From positions 558,001 to 622,000 of the forward strand of contig JAXQJY010000028.1 in the NCBI GenBank assembly GCA_037042185.1: DNA of 64,000 nt. Direction: 5' to 3'. The notes under the pieces are model-generated. The model was not told the origin of the DNA and did no database searches. It saw only the letters and a list, made by a program, of their open reading frames with translations. Shown here piece after piece: positions 37,397 through 49,105 of the stretch; position 1 is the first letter of the stretch; every line of letters starts with the position of its first letter. Both the position numbers and the translations under genes were made by a program. The stretch comes from Sordariomycetes sp. S80-01Y. Lineage: Eukaryota; Ascomycota; Sordariomycetes.

Positions 37397-39943
37397 CTAA
37401 GCTTCCATGTAGTTCTCTATTAGCTCCCTTGCGTCCCTGAGCTCCAAGCTTCCAGGAGTCGGCGGCAAGTCACCTGTTGTCCACTCCACTGGATCAGGAC
37501 CGAGGACGAATTCCATCTTGCCGCCCTCGGCGAAGACGTCGTGGAAGCTAATCCAGCCCTTGTCCCAGTCCTTGCCGTTTACCTTCAAGCTCTGGACGTA
37601 GAACTCGTCCTCGCTTCCACCCTCGGAGGTAATCTCGAACTTCCTTCCGTTGCCGAGATCGATGGTCAAATCAGTGAACCAGGGTGAGCCAATGAAGAAG
37701 ATGGGTTGGCCGGTCATAGGATACAGACCGATCATGTTCCACAGCAGCCAAGAATCCATGGCGCCAGCGTCGCTGTTTCCGGGTAGACCACCGGGGGTAG
37801 GGCTGTAGTAGGACTTGGCGACGAAGCGGCTGCGTTTGACCGTGAGATCTTGCCTGTTGGCATAGGCATAGAGGTAGGGAGTGGTGAAGCTGGGCTGGTT
37901 GCCGGGGTTGAAGAGGGTGTTCCCGAACTGGCCGTTCCCTTCGGACACACCAGGCTCAAAGGTCTTCTCCAAGCGTTTGATAAAGTCTTCGGGCCCGCCC
38001 ATGTAGTCGACAATGGTGCCGAGGTCATGATGCGCATTGAAGGAATACTCCCAAGGCAGGCCTTGATAGTAATAATCCCGCCAGTAGCACCCGCCGCATG
38101 TCATGGGGTCTTGCTCGATGAAGCCCTCTTCATCGCGAGGACCGACGAAGCCACTGAAGCCAAGAGCAGTCATGTTCTCATTCCAGTGGTTGCGCCAGTT
38201 ATGAGAGGTGCGGAAGTATTTGCGCCATTGGCAGATACGACCGAGACCAAGAGCGACAGTAGCAATCGAGAAGTCATTTACGGCGCTGTAGGGAAATTAA
38301 CACGAGTGTTCAGGGCTGGAGCGGGGGAAGCCTCACTACTCAACGGCACGGCTGACTGAACGTCCGAAACGTGGGGTGATGAAACCGAATCCCTTCCAGT
38401 CAGGTAGTGCACTACGACCTTCCTTCGTAGAGCCCGTAGGGTCGCGAGAGTCGTTGTTATTCTCGGGCACAACCTCAGCATTCTTGATCATCGAGGCCAA
38501 AGCGTCCTCCCAGTTGACCTCGCCCCTGACCCCCTTGACGTAAGCATCTGCGAAGACGATGTCTCCGTTGGTGCCGCCTTGTACGGCACCATTGTGTAGA
38601 GACGAACGTGCATCAGAGACCCAGCCGTCATGGCGCCAGATGTCGATCATGGAGCGCAGGAGCTCTTCGTAAAATTCAGGCTGGAGGATATGGAGAAGGG
38701 GAGTCAAAGAGCGGTACTACTTGATTAGCCAATCGCTTCTCAGCCCTGATTGGGCCACTTACAATATCCCAGAAAGTAAAGATATCATCGTAATAGGGTT
38801 CGTCTGATTCCCAAAGAGGGTTCTCGCCTGTCTTGTTGACAGGCAATAGGTGCATGAAGTACAAGGCAGAGTACAGCTGGTTCAATTTGGTAGTATTAGT
38901 TTCCGAGGTGGTTACCTTACTGAACACGAGCGAGGTCCAAGCTTCTTTGGTTTCGTCACGGATGTCTTCAAGAGTCGCATCCTCGGGTATTTCAGACTCG
39001 ATGTGAGCACAGGCCTGCTCGGCGTTGACGAAGGAAACCCCGACACGAGAAATGACACGTGACTCTTTGAAAGAAAAGACTGCCCCAAGACGCGCAGTCT
39101 CGGACTCATAACTGGGCTCGTCTGAGAACTCAACGAGCTTGTCCGTGACGAAGTCTTGGCCGATAAAGGTCTTGAACGTTGAAGGAGTATCAAAGACGCC
39201 GCAAAAGTACACAGTCCAAGGACCGGCGCGATTCCACCCCTGCATAAGTCAACACATGCTCTTGCCATCTCAATTAGATCTCCTCACGTTGTCGTAAGTG
39301 CCGGATCCGATATAGGAGTACTTGTCCTCGCCATCCTGCTGAATAGATATGTTTCCCCCTAGGAAGTGCTGCTCCAACCCCTGACCACGGTAAGAGGCAA
39401 GCACGTGGGAGACGTCTACCAAAACATTGTTGGTTTGGTTGCTATCTGGAAAACTGTATTTATACAGGCCGGCCTTGTTAGAGGCAGCCATTTCCAGAAC
39501 AGTTCCAGAGCCCAGGGAGGCCTTGTAATAGCCGACCGCGGAGACATCAGGCTCGGTGCGGGTGTCGTTCATGGCGTCACTCAGGGGATTCTCAATCTTG
39601 CCCACGACAGGCATCTGAGAAACGACGCCGTATTTCGGAGCACCACCCGTACCACTTTCATGGAGCATAGTGAAGCCAGTGAAGTTACCGTCTGGTAGAT
39701 AGCCAGAGTAGGCATCTGTGCCCGTGTATAGGTCAGGGCCCAGTTTGACGATGCCTAAAGGGCGAGCAACGCCAGGGAAAGTGTTTCCGCCATTGATGGA
39801 TCCAGTCTAAAAATAATGAGCAAAGGCATCGTCTATAATTTTATCCGTTCACGTACATCCGTTAATGCATACTGAGAAAGGTCGTCTTGGGCAGTGACAA
39901 AAGCAGCGGTGGCTGCTACGGGAAATAAATATTTAGCCCACAT
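37397..39943 (-). CDS. Secreted GH92 alpha-mannosidase
   Basis: Five exons, 39943..39857, 39806..39288, 39239..38763, 38716..38337 and 38285..37397, give 783 aa; every join restores family sequence (for example FWDI-YRSLTPL and VSRAVEY-AVNDFSIA). Residues 1-18 form a signal peptide (MWAKYLFPVAATAAFVTA/QDD). GH92 blocks follow: GGNTFPGVARPLGIVKLGPD, MLHESGTGGAPKYG, SALYFMHLLP, DDIFTFWDIYRSLTPLL, LPWEYSFNAHHD (about 565-575; E567 is a candidate acid) and PGNSDAGAMDSWLLWNMIGL (about 656-675). GH92 enzymes are calcium-dependent inverting exo-alpha-mannosidases that trim mannans or N-glycans; linkage cannot be read from sequence. The last block is GNSD, where many members have a more acidic G-N/D-D/E-D. 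A TATA-like box lies about 95 bp upstream. Confidence 0.93.
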
Positions 39944-41480
39944 TTCCAAAGACGAAAGAGGGGATCAGAGTCGAGTCTCTATGTCAACAGAATGACACCT
40001 AAAGAGGTCGGTAGAGCGCAGGACACCTGCGACTTATAAAGGCAAGAGTGTCCCAACAGCACCAGCAAGTCCGAGCAAGTCTATCTCCAGTGATGTGAGC
40101 CCAGAGCCAAGCTCTCCGCCAACTCCATAATGTCTGGGCTGCATCTGACAGCAACAACCCAATTCCCGGTGTTCAATAGAGGTGAGGGGCGAACGTGTCG
40201 TTTCTGCAGTCTTTGAATGGCCGACGCATATAGAGCAGAGTAGTGGCCCGCGCCAAGCACCGGTCCCCTGCGGGAAAGGCTTGCAGAAGATAGAGGCACG
40301 CGATGTCGGGTTCATGGGCCTGGATATGTGGAGTTATCTTTCCATCGACTTGTGTGAGTATAGGGCCAACCAGGCTTTCATGAGACATTTGTCCGAGTGC
40401 TAGGATCAGCGGGCCAACGCAATGCTACCATGTTGGCGCGGTGTGCCGAAGAAGGCGACGTGATGTCTAGAAGCCCGTCAATAAGGCCACTGACGTTGGT
40501 TGAGTCGAAACAGAACCCGTCTTTCCAGGAGCAAGACACCATCGTCCTAGTTGAATGCTCTCATCATCAGGGCGACATCAGGTTCTTGAGTTTCAGTCAT
40601 CAAGGTCTATGCTGCTGTCTCAAGAAGAAACTAAAGAAGTCACTTGGCGCCGCTCTAATTTCCTTCGGAGCCGTTGTAGGAAGGTCGGGCATCGCTAAGC
40701 GATCTTAGGGGCGACAGGCGTTGAATCAAGGTTGCGCGTGGTGAATCTGCTAACACTGACTGGTTCACATGCACGTGGGGCGTCTGGGGCACCTCACAAG
40801 CCAGAGACACAGAGCACAGCCAAGGGTTACGGCCGTCGAGCGCACAGCTTGATCGACCTTGAAGAGGAGGGAAGATGACCTGCAACTTTCGTTGTATGAT
40901 TCATGCGATGATCATTCGTTGGTGACAGGCTCAGAGGGCCCTCATGGGCTCCCGTCGTGACTAGCAGCATCTAGACGTGGGAATAACATGTGGTCCATGA
41001 GTCTTGCAAATACGGCGCGCCGGATCCATTGCGTGTTCATATATCGGGGGTGGCTATTATCAAAACTGTCGGTTTTGCTCAGGCTGTCGTACAGTGTATC
41101 AAACTAAAGGCTGAAATGTCGAAAGTTATCTGCGATTTAGCTCTGGGTGACCCGACTCGACCAGACGGAGTGGATCAGCCTTTCGGAAGCCCAGGTACGT
41201 ACCTCATCGACGCTAGACTTGATGCACTGGGGCTGCAGGAACCGGGGTTCCAGAACCGGATCGGCAAAACCACTCCCCGGGACCACCACCACCGGCAGCA
41301 ATTGAAGGCGGTGAACAAGAATTTCGTCGGTGAGAGCGGGCAGAATCCCACCATCGTCAACAATCGAGCTCATCACTGAGGGGCTACCAGCCAACCCCAC
41401 GACGCCCATACACTCCATTGATCGCACCTGGGACAAAGGCGGCAGGCCCACGGCTTCGCCTCGTTGCCCAAATAAGCGCA
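39944..41480. other. Divergent intergenic region, GH92 / zinc-motif regulator
   Basis: About 1.5 kb between divergent starts. Besides the GH92 TATA-like box I see no gene. The ORFs at 40397-40708 and 40990-41379 lack recognisable protein features. Confidence 0.45.
40033..40040 (-). promoter_or_regulatory. TATA-like box of the GH92 gene
   Basis: Read on the minus strand this is CTTTATAAGTC, about 95 bp before the GH92 ATG at 39943. It fits an inducible secreted-hydrolase gene. Confidence 0.55.
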
Positions 41481-43724
41481 ATGGGACGACGGCCGAATCC
41501 TCTCATCCTCGAGTACTTCGACCGCGGTCCTAAACTCAACGACAATAGCAATCGCTACCCGCACACATGTAAACAATGTGGGGAGAACTTTCCCAAAGGC
41601 CGAATCGATAGTTTGACGACGCACATCACCAAGAAATGCCCAGCCATATCCGACGCGAACCGCATGCGTGCATGTCTTGAACTCCATGGCATCAACGCTG
41701 CGAAAGCCGCCGACCGACACGGGCTGTTGGCCAACGTTCAGCATAGTGGCCAAGGCACTGAGCAGCAGCCCCTGCCTCAGGGATGGAGTGCGCTCGAGAC
41801 ACTGGCTGAGGCATCGCGACAGGTTGACTTGAATGAAAATAGCCGCGTTCAGAATGGCAACGAGGAGCCACAGTCAGTTGTCGACCCGAACTCTGCCGGT
41901 GATGAGTTCACGACGGATCGATTTGAATTGCAAGAACAATTTACCTTGGAGAACCCTCCAGGAACTTACGATGGGAAGCCAGTTGGCGTTAAAAGAGGTA
42001 AGCGAGGCGCACCCTACTCTCTCACGACTCCAAATGCTGAATGCCGCCGATAGATCCAACCCCGCCACCGTCAGATTGGACGCCCGAGGAGCGTCTTCAG
42101 GCGCTTTTGCCCCGCGAAACATCTTCTCCTGACGTGTCGAATATATCTGTCGCCGTCGCTGCGACGGCGCGCTTGAATCCGTCCTTCCTCGACCCCTCGC
42201 TCGCGGAGCCTGAAGCAACTGCCGCCTCGCCCGCTACCGAGCCAACGCAGACGACCGAACCTCCCGCTCTGCCACCCACCATCCCGGCCCCCGAAGATAC
42301 GAACACGCCACCATGGGGCGAGATTTCATACGTTGCAAGCCCCGCCCCGGGACCTCTGCTGAATGAATCACTCGTCGCGCAGATGACGCACAGCCGAGGC
42401 GGTGTTCGCATGGATACCAGCGATGGTCATGGCAGACCACGGAACTCTCGAGCTCGTTTCTCGCCGGCGCGGCGCAAAGAGGTGCAGGAGATCCGGAAAA
42501 TTGGGGCCTGCATAAGATGTCGGATCTTGCGAAAGAACTGTGGGAAAGGAGACCCATGTGACACTTGCAAGAAAGTGCTGTCCCCCAGAGTCTGGAGAGT
42601 TGGATGCGTGAGGACTCGTCTACATGAGCAGCTCGACCTTTACTCTGCCGGGGTTCAGGTGGTTCTGTCACAGAACCGATTGAATGTTCTCAAGCAGCAA
42701 CTAAAGCCGGTCAACAATGGGACGACACTTCAGGTCTCACACTTTCCGGAGACTGACATCCTCATCGACGTGCCAACCATGTGCGCTATGGTCGATCCTA
42801 GTGAAGCGCTGAGCGCGATGCCCGACGACGTACAACCAGCTCCCCGAGTCATAATGATCGACCAGGATGCCGCGTTGATCCCTGAGATGGTGGAGCAGTA
42901 CATGCGTTCAGCATTACCCCTATTCATTGAGCGGGAAACCTCAGACTTCATGAAGACGACCTTGGTAACCGCACAAGAACAGTACGAGGAAACGGAGGAG
43001 GATGTCCTTAAGAAGGCCCTTGAGCTCTGGGGTCTTGTCGAGATCATCGACCGCGAACGACAGTGGACATTCCTTGAGAAGCCGGCCGAGAAGGGCAGGG
43101 TGCCGCGCTGGATCAAGGAGGCTTCGGACGCTCCAAACGGCAGCGACGCCGACATTTACACCATGCTTTGCATGCAGCTCAACGCTGCGGCCGAGCGGAA
43201 GGCAAACCAGACCTCAAAAAGTCTTCTTGGTCTCATGCACCGCCTCCTCCAGGACAGTAAGACCCGAATCAACTTCCGGATGTACATTGCGTCGTTGATC
43301 TTTCTCAACTGCGTGGAGAAGTCGACTTGGGCTTTCAAGGCCTGGGAGCAAGCTCACCTCCGTCCTGGCTGGCCACTCGAGCGGGATCCGAGCGTTTTTA
43401 TGCAACAGGGCAGTGACCTCGCCAACTTGCTTCGCATGCTACTCGGCATCCGCAAGGCTTTGCCTGATACTGAACGAAGCGAGGATGGGAAGCTTAAGTC
43501 CAGGGACCATGACCCTGAGGTTGTTCGTTTCTTCGAGCGACTTGACTTGGACTGTGAGTTGGTTCTTTGCTTTTGGCCTGGTAAACCCTTGCTAATTATG
43601 TGCAGATGACACGATTGCGCAACGACAGAAGAAAGACGACTCTGACGAGTCGCCGTTCTCGCCCGTCGATTCGCGCTCACTTGAGCTCACGCTTTGCTCA
43701 CACCTACTACTGCCCAGCAAATAA
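41481..43724 (+). CDS. Regulator with BED-like zinc finger and Zn2Cys6 cluster
   Basis: Exons 41481-41997, 42054-43553 and 43606-43724 give 711 aa. Residues 27-55 hold a possible zinc finger, C30-x2-C33-x14-H48-x4-C53 (HTCKQCGENF ... TTHITKKC), the BED-type C2HC pattern. A Pro/Thr/Ala-rich linker follows (about 175-290). Then comes a Zn2Cys6 cluster (about 325-358): ACIRCRILRKNCGKGDPCDTC with a distant sixth Cys in RVWRVGC. The C-terminal 300 residues are mostly helical without a recognised domain; no fungal middle-homology block is obvious. The start at 41481 (MGRRPNPLILEYF) is the first ATG of the frame. The last exon is supported by GTGAGT at 43554 and GTGCAG at 43605. Role: DNA-binding transcription factor, target unknown. 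Confidence 0.85.
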
Positions 43725-44043
43725 CCTATCTGCTGGTACGGGAAGTTCCTTCGAATAACGTGCGAAACGAATATGTAACGACTGCACGCCATACGCATGA
43801 GACATGGATGATGTGACGATGAAGAATTTCGGCGACGGCGCTGGCGTTCGTATCATGAAATAGAGGAGGCTGCGTAATGGACGGAAAGCAGGACGGCAAA
43901 AAGGGAAAAGACGGCGTTACGGAACTCGAAAAGTTTTAAGATACCTAACCTCGCGGTGTGATCTGCTTGGCCTTGACAGTATTGCAATTTATAACATCTG
44001 CTCCTCTCAACAGTCCGCCTCCTTTCTCCGGGACGTCGGTCAC
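43725..44043. other. Convergent intergenic region, regulator / SEC5
   Basis: About 320 bp between facing stop codons. I see nothing beyond 3' flanks. Confidence 0.5.
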
Positions 44044-47000
44044 CTAACCTGACATCCCGCTCATGCCACTGTTCGTCCTGCTTGCTTGTTGACCCGGCCT
44101 CTTTGGTTTCTTGAAACACGCGAACTCGTTTTTGCTCGCTTCGCGTAGCTTCTTGAGCACGCTGCGCATCTCGGGCAGCTCGCTCTGCAGTCTCGCGCGA
44201 GCGTCGTTGTCGGTCCTGCTGTCGAGCTCTTGGTAGATCTGGCTCTGCAGCTCCGAGGCCTTATCGGTGGTGTACTGACTGAGCGTCTGGGCGACGAACT
44301 CGACGTCGAGGGTGGCCTGCATGAGCGCCTCGAGAGGGTAGCGGGGTCGTTTGCGGAACGCTTCCAGTAGCTGGACAGAGGTCTGCTCCAGCAGGAAGGA
44401 TAGAACTTGCGGGGTGAGAGACGAGGCGGCTGTCGAGACTTGGGAGTGTACCAGGACGAGGGTGAGGAGGGCCTCGTAGACGTACGGTTTCGCGGACGAG
44501 GGACGGGTCCCTGGCGGTGGTACCCAGTCGTCTGCAGCCAGGCCCGTCTGGATGATATCCCGGAGCTGGTCGATGGACTTCTTCGTGTAGGATTGGAAGA
44601 GGCGAGCGTCGATCTGGCCAAGAACATCGCGAATCGTCTTGGATTCATCCGTGAGCTTAACCGAGAAGGCGTTCTCAAACTGTGAGTTCAGGCTGGGAAC
44701 GACCTGGGACCGAAGCGCTTGGAGATTGCTGAGCGTAAGGAGCATTCGAATGTTGCGATCGCCAGCGTCCAGTGTTGACCTGCTCAGCAACGTCTCGTTG
44801 CTCGGGGCTGCGGTCGTCCATTCACTTTCGGCCGCCCACTCATCGTCAGTTTTCTTTACCGACCGCTCGGCGTTTTCGACCATGCCGCTCAGCGCCTTAT
44901 ACAGAGTCGACACGTATTGACTTCGAACCATCTGGAGAAGCTTGGTCGGGGGTGGCAGCACAATATTGCCCGCGCCTGGCTTGGACATCGCCTCGGATAT
45001 GTACAGGATCTTCTGCATGCCAAGTAGCAATGTGCCTTCAAACGCCGAGAAGCTCGAGGGCATGCGTGTGACGTCGCCGAGCTCCGCTGAGCGTTGCCAA
45101 TCTTCGACGTGTTTGATGTTCTCGGCGTCGCGGTTCCAGGCTGCGCAGAGGGCGGTGACGCAGCGTTCTCGAGATGCGCCCACCAGGGCTTTCAGCCGTT
45201 CGATGGTTTGGCCCTCGCCCGAGGCAACGGGTTCGATGCTAGCCATGTCCGATGCTCCAGAGCCTACCAATGCCAGCATCTTTGACAGATAATACACGCC
45301 GCTCAGGGAGTTTGACCAGGGTGGCCAGAAAGCCAGCTTTTCCCATGTCTCGCCTCGCTTCGGTGACGGTGGCGGAGGGTTGTTGGGGTCGAAGTTGAAT
45401 CTAGGATCTCGAAGATGTGACGGGCTGAGAACGCTGCCTCCCGGTGTGGTTGGCGATGGCGTGTTCGGAGTGGGAGGCAGTGGGGAGAACAGCATCGATA
45501 TGTCCTCGGGAGGTGGCCCGGTGAAGAAGGCGTAGACGTGATCGCGCAACGTTTCGACGAGCTCCACCGCGCCTTTCCTGAGGTCGTCGATAACCTTGTC
45601 CGACAGCTGATGATGCTTCCGCGACTCCCCGTTGTAACCCGCCGGCAGGTTCTTCTGAGCCCTGCCGTCGATGAAGCTCTGAACCGTTTGCCAGAACTCC
45701 ACGACTTCGCCCAGGATTCCGGATGAAGAGAGCATCGATGACAAGAAACCCAGCATCTTGTCCCAGAGCTCGATGATCTCAGAAGAGTCGCTCGAGACCG
45801 GCTTTTCGTCTGTCGGCTGTCTGCCGAGGGAGCGCAGGTTGCTTGCAATCGCGTGAGAAGTCGGCTTGTCCCCTGTTGCGAGCCTTCGTCGGAGGACCTC
45901 GATCTCGATCTTCGAACGATCTGCCGTGGCCTGTATCTTGCCCTTTAGATAGTCGTACCGGCTCAGTAGCCAAACCCACACAGGATTGTCGTTCACTCCA
46001 AGCTCCAGTAGCAGTCCTATGAGCTCCATGTGCTGGTCCTGCGCTCGCCCAGTTGCTGCCTCTGACTTCGTCATCGTATGTAATGATATGAGTCGCTTCC
46101 AGACATCCCGCTTGAGGTTCTGGATTTGCTGGTCCACATCGTGCCACATCCGCCCGGCTAGCAAGATCTGATATAGCTGTATTTCTTCCGGCGTTTCCCC
46201 ATTCAAGTCTTCTGCCAGCCGGCGCGCAGAATCCGCCAGTTTCCTCGCTCGATTGTACTCTTCCATCAGCGTTTCGTAGTCCTTCCGCTTGATGCTATCC
46301 GCTATCGTTGAGCTCAGCTCAACGTAGTCTTTGAACCGATTCAGCTGGGCAGAGACCGTCTTCAAGTTCTCCTCCTTCTCGCGTCCACCTAGCGCAGGTC
46401 CCCAGACGTCCTCCGCCTTCGCAGAAACATCCAGCAACGGGGCTTTGATGCCCATCACGCCATATTCGCTTTCCTTGGTCAAAGCATTCTTCTTCCGGTT
46501 GTCGCCCATTGGTGAGGTCAGAGGATTATTCAAGCCTGCGCCGCTGGTGCTATTGCGATAACTGCTCCGGCTCGCATGCCGTGAGTGAGGTCGTCGTGCC
46601 TGAGGCGGGTCCATTCCCCTGAATTTCATCTCCTTGTAGACATTGTCTATGGTGGCTTTAGCTTTGACGAAGCGCTCGAAGTTCGATTCGACGAGGACTT
46701 TCAAGGAGGCTGACTTCTGGTCAATAGACTGAGACAGGTAGTCAAGGCCTTGGAGAAGAGTTCGGGTATCGGCATCCGCATGCATTTGGGAGAGGAACAA
46801 CGCCGGCGAGAAGGAAGTCGACGACAACAAGAAGCGGTTCCTCAGCCGAGCATCGTCTTGCACGGGCAACCCCATGGAGCTCAGTGACCGTACGACGCTG
46901 TCGGTCGACCCCAGGGGATCGGACTCATCTTTCTGGACGAGATTCCCAACGCCCCCTTTCCCGGCCTCCGAGCCCGGGATGTAGCTGCTCCTGCGATGGC

Positions 47001-47172
47001 TAGCAGCGCGCTCCAACGCCTGGTACCGCGACTTGCGACGTTGCAGCTTCTGATTCCCTCCCTTATCCTCCTCGTCCGAAGATTCGCCTGCATCTTTCTC
47101 GGCCGGCCATTCTGAAGGATACGGTGTCTGTAGCTGGTAGAATTCCAGGATCGTCCGGTCGTAGTCGCTCAT
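44044..47172 (-). CDS. SEC5: Exocyst complex subunit Sec5
   Basis: Sec5 is one of eight exocyst subunits that tether secretory vesicles to the plasma membrane at hyphal tips and septa. A single exon codes for 1042 aa. The family start is MSDYDRTILEFYQLQTPYPS. The Sec5 core begins with NRFLLSSTSFSPALFLSQMH, then DYLSQSIDQKSASLKVLVES and NFERFVKAKATIDNVYKEMK (about residues 110-185). The rest is long helical rods, as expected for a CATCHR-type subunit. A disordered region around residues 525-600 contains SPLPPTPNTPSPTTPGGS. The C-terminus after the last helices is basic (FKKPKRPGQQASR). It is divergent from IDH2 with 599 bp between starts. Confidence 0.95.
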   Translation of the reverse strand: MSDYDRTILEFYQLQTPYPSEWPAEKDAGESSDEEDKGGNQKLQRRKSRYQALERAASHRRSSYIPGSEAGKGGVGNLVQKDESDPLGSTDSVVRSLSSMGLPVQDDARLRNRFLLSSTSFSPALFLSQMHADADTRTLLQGLDYLSQSIDQKSASLKVLVESNFERFVKAKATIDNVYKEMKFRGMDPPQARRPHSRHASRSSYRNSTSGAGLNNPLTSPMGDNRKKNALTKESEYGVMGIKAPLLDVSAKAEDVWGPALGGREKEENLKTVSAQLNRFKDYVELSSTIADSIKRKDYETLMEEYNRARKLADSARRLAEDLNGETPEEIQLYQILLAGRMWHDVDQQIQNLKRDVWKRLISLHTMTKSEAATGRAQDQHMELIGLLLELGVNDNPVWVWLLSRYDYLKGKIQATADRSKIEIEVLRRRLATGDKPTSHAIASNLRSLGRQPTDEKPVSSDSSEIIELWDKMLGFLSSMLSSSGILGEVVEFWQTVQSFIDGRAQKNLPAGYNGESRKHHQLSDKVIDDLRKGAVELVETLRDHVYAFFTGPPPEDISMLFSPLPPTPNTPSPTTPGGSVLSPSHLRDPRFNFDPNNPPPPSPKRGETWEKLAFWPPWSNSLSGVYYLSKMLALVGSGASDMASIEPVASGEGQTIERLKALVGASRERCVTALCAAWNRDAENIKHVEDWQRSAELGDVTRMPSSFSAFEGTLLLGMQKILYISEAMSKPGAGNIVLPPPTKLLQMVRSQYVSTLYKALSGMVENAERSVKKTDDEWAAESEWTTAAPSNETLLSRSTLDAGDRNIRMLLTLSNLQALRSQVVPSLNSQFENAFSVKLTDESKTIRDVLGQIDARLFQSYTKKSIDQLRDIIQTGLAADDWVPPPGTRPSSAKPYVYEALLTLVLVHSQVSTAASSLTPQVLSFLLEQTSVQLLEAFRKRPRYPLEALMQATLDVEFVAQTLSQYTTDKASELQSQIYQELDSRTDNDARARLQSELPEMRSVLKKLREASKNEFACFKKPKRPGQQASRTNSGMSGMSG

Positions 47173-47771
47173 CGTAGGGGCTTAGAGCATGGCGATGCTC
47201 TGGCTATCGGGCGACGGATACGTGAGATATGGCGTGACCGGCGTTCGTCCTCTCACCACGCGGTCTTCTTGGAGTCGTCAGAATGCTCCTCATACAGCTG
47301 TGAGTTAGGGTTGGAATGGAAGGTCGAGGGACAGCTTCGTGAAGCTCTGACGGAGCGTCGCGCGCAGGCCCCACATAGACACCTTTAAGTTGTCCCTCGA
47401 AGGCGCTCCAGATTGGTGCTAGCCCGAGTATGTACTGTAGCCTCGAGCAGATTGCCGCCACAGTTGAGCGCGACACCAGCCACACTCAAGCCACGACTCG
47501 CTGCTCGGCTGTTGCGTCGCATCTCCGACGGCTCCGAGCCAAACCGAGCTCGGGTGCTCCAAATGCGTCTGTGCCAAGCCCGGCGCCACAGCCCAATGGG
47601 CGGCATTGTGTGGCTTCGCGCAGCATATCGCCGGCTCCTTCTCGCCCGAGCCTTCACTCCAACCAAAACTTCTACTCCGCGCGCATCCGTGTTTTTTCTT
47701 GGTGGTGCGGTCTTGTTGATTCTCTTTTTTCCCCCAAGCCTCAATCCCCGATTTCAGCCAGATTCCTCACA
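47173..47771. other. Divergent intergenic region, SEC5 / IDH2
   Basis: A 599-bp shared promoter region. It includes a CCAATGGGCGG word near 47594 and a T/C-rich stretch near 47690-47740 close to the IDH2 start. No extra gene is seen. Confidence 0.5.
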
Positions 47772-49105
47772 ATGCTTTCCCTGCGAGCATTCTCCAGCCC
47801 TCTGCCCAGGCAATGCCTGCGCACGGCGTCGCGTGCTCCCGCCACCTGGTCGCTGTCGGTACGGAACAGATTCACATGTGCTAGCTCGCCCAATCACTAA
47901 CGACAGAACAACAGGCCCAGCGCTTCTACTCGAGCGACCGTGTCGCCAAGTACGAGGGAACCAAGGACTCCAAGGTGCGACTTTTCCACCCCAATCGACC
48001 TGGCCGCCGTCTGCTCGTGGAGGATAAATCACTCAGAGCGACGCTACCCGAGCGGCCAGCAGACCATCATGCAAGACGCGGTGGCTAACAGCAGGTGCAA
48101 CAGGGCAACTACCTCGTCTCCATGATCGAGGGTGACGGCATTGGCCCTGAGATCGCCATCTCCGTCAAGGACATCTTCGCCGCTGCCAACACCCCCATCT
48201 CGTGGGAGTCTTGCGATGTCACCCCCATCCTCAAGGACGGCAAGACCGCGATCCCCGATGCCGCCATTGAGAACATCAAGAAGAACAAGGTCGCTCTCAA
48301 GGGCCCTCTGGCTACGCCTGTCGGCAAGGGCCACGTTTCCCTCAACCTCACCCTCCGCCGCACCTTCAACCTCTTCGCCAACCTCCGTCCCTGCCGCTCC
48401 GTCGCTGGCTTCAAGACCCCCTACGACAACGTCGATACCGTCCTGATTCGCGAGAACACCGAGGGCGAATACTCTGGCATTGAGCACGTTGTCGTCGACG
48501 GCGTCGTCCAGTCCATCAAGCTCATCACCGCCGAGGCTTCCGAGCGTGTTCTGCGCTTCGCCTTCCAGCAGGCTGAGACCATTGGTCGCAAGAAGGTCCG
48601 CGTCGTCCACAAGGCCACCATCATGAAGATGTCTGATGGTCTTTTCCTCAACGTCGCCGAGCGTGTGGCCAAGGACTACCCCCACATCGAGTTTGACGCC
48701 GAGCTGCTCGACAACACCTGCTTGAAGATGGTCACCGACCCTGACCCATACAACGACAAGGTCCTGGTCATGCCTAACCTGTACGGAGACATTCTCTCCG
48801 ACATGTGCGCTGGTCTGATTGGCGGCCTGGGTCTTACTCCCTCTGGCAACATTGGTGACGAGTGCTCCATCTTCGAGGCCGTCCACGGTTCCGCCCCTGA
48901 CATCGCCGGCAAGAGCCTCGCCAACCCTACCGCTCTCCTCCTCTCCTCCATTATGATGTTGCGCCACATGAGCCTGTTCGAGCACGCCGACCGCATCGAG
49001 AAGGCCATCTTCGACACCATGGCCGAGGGCAAGTACCTCACCGGTGACCTCGGTGGCAAGGCCAAGACCCACGAGTACGCCAACGCCATCATCTCCAAGT
49101 TGTAA
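47772..49105 (+). CDS. IDH2: NAD-dependent isocitrate dehydrogenase, catalytic (Idh2-type) subunit
   Basis: With Idh1 it forms the mitochondrial NAD-isocitrate dehydrogenase of the TCA cycle, converting isocitrate to 2-oxoglutarate and CO2. Exons 47772-47858, 47915-47974 and 48104-49105 give 382 aa. The first 40 residues are a mitochondrial presequence ([20 protein letters not shown]). The Idh2 rather than Idh1 type is indicated by [15 protein letters not shown] and [10 protein letters not shown]. Other motifs are [54 protein letters not shown] and the C-terminal [12 protein letters not shown]. For the second intron two in-frame acceptors exist (48094 and 48103). The latter is preferred because the CTAAC branch at 48085-48089 leaves only five bases to the former. 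Codon use is highly biased, consistent with high expression. Confidence 0.95.

Noticed and set aside
41418-41480. Longer N-terminus for the zinc-motif regulator
   Set aside because: The upstream start codon is TTG. ATG at 41481 is the first true start in frame.
48094-48103. Calling the isocitrate dehydrogenase gene IDH1
   Set aside because: The segments around [12 protein letters not shown] and [10 protein letters not shown] match the Idh2-type subunit better than Idh1.
48044-49072. 342-codon antisense open frame across IDH2
   Set aside because: Same codon-bias artefact over a highly expressed gene.
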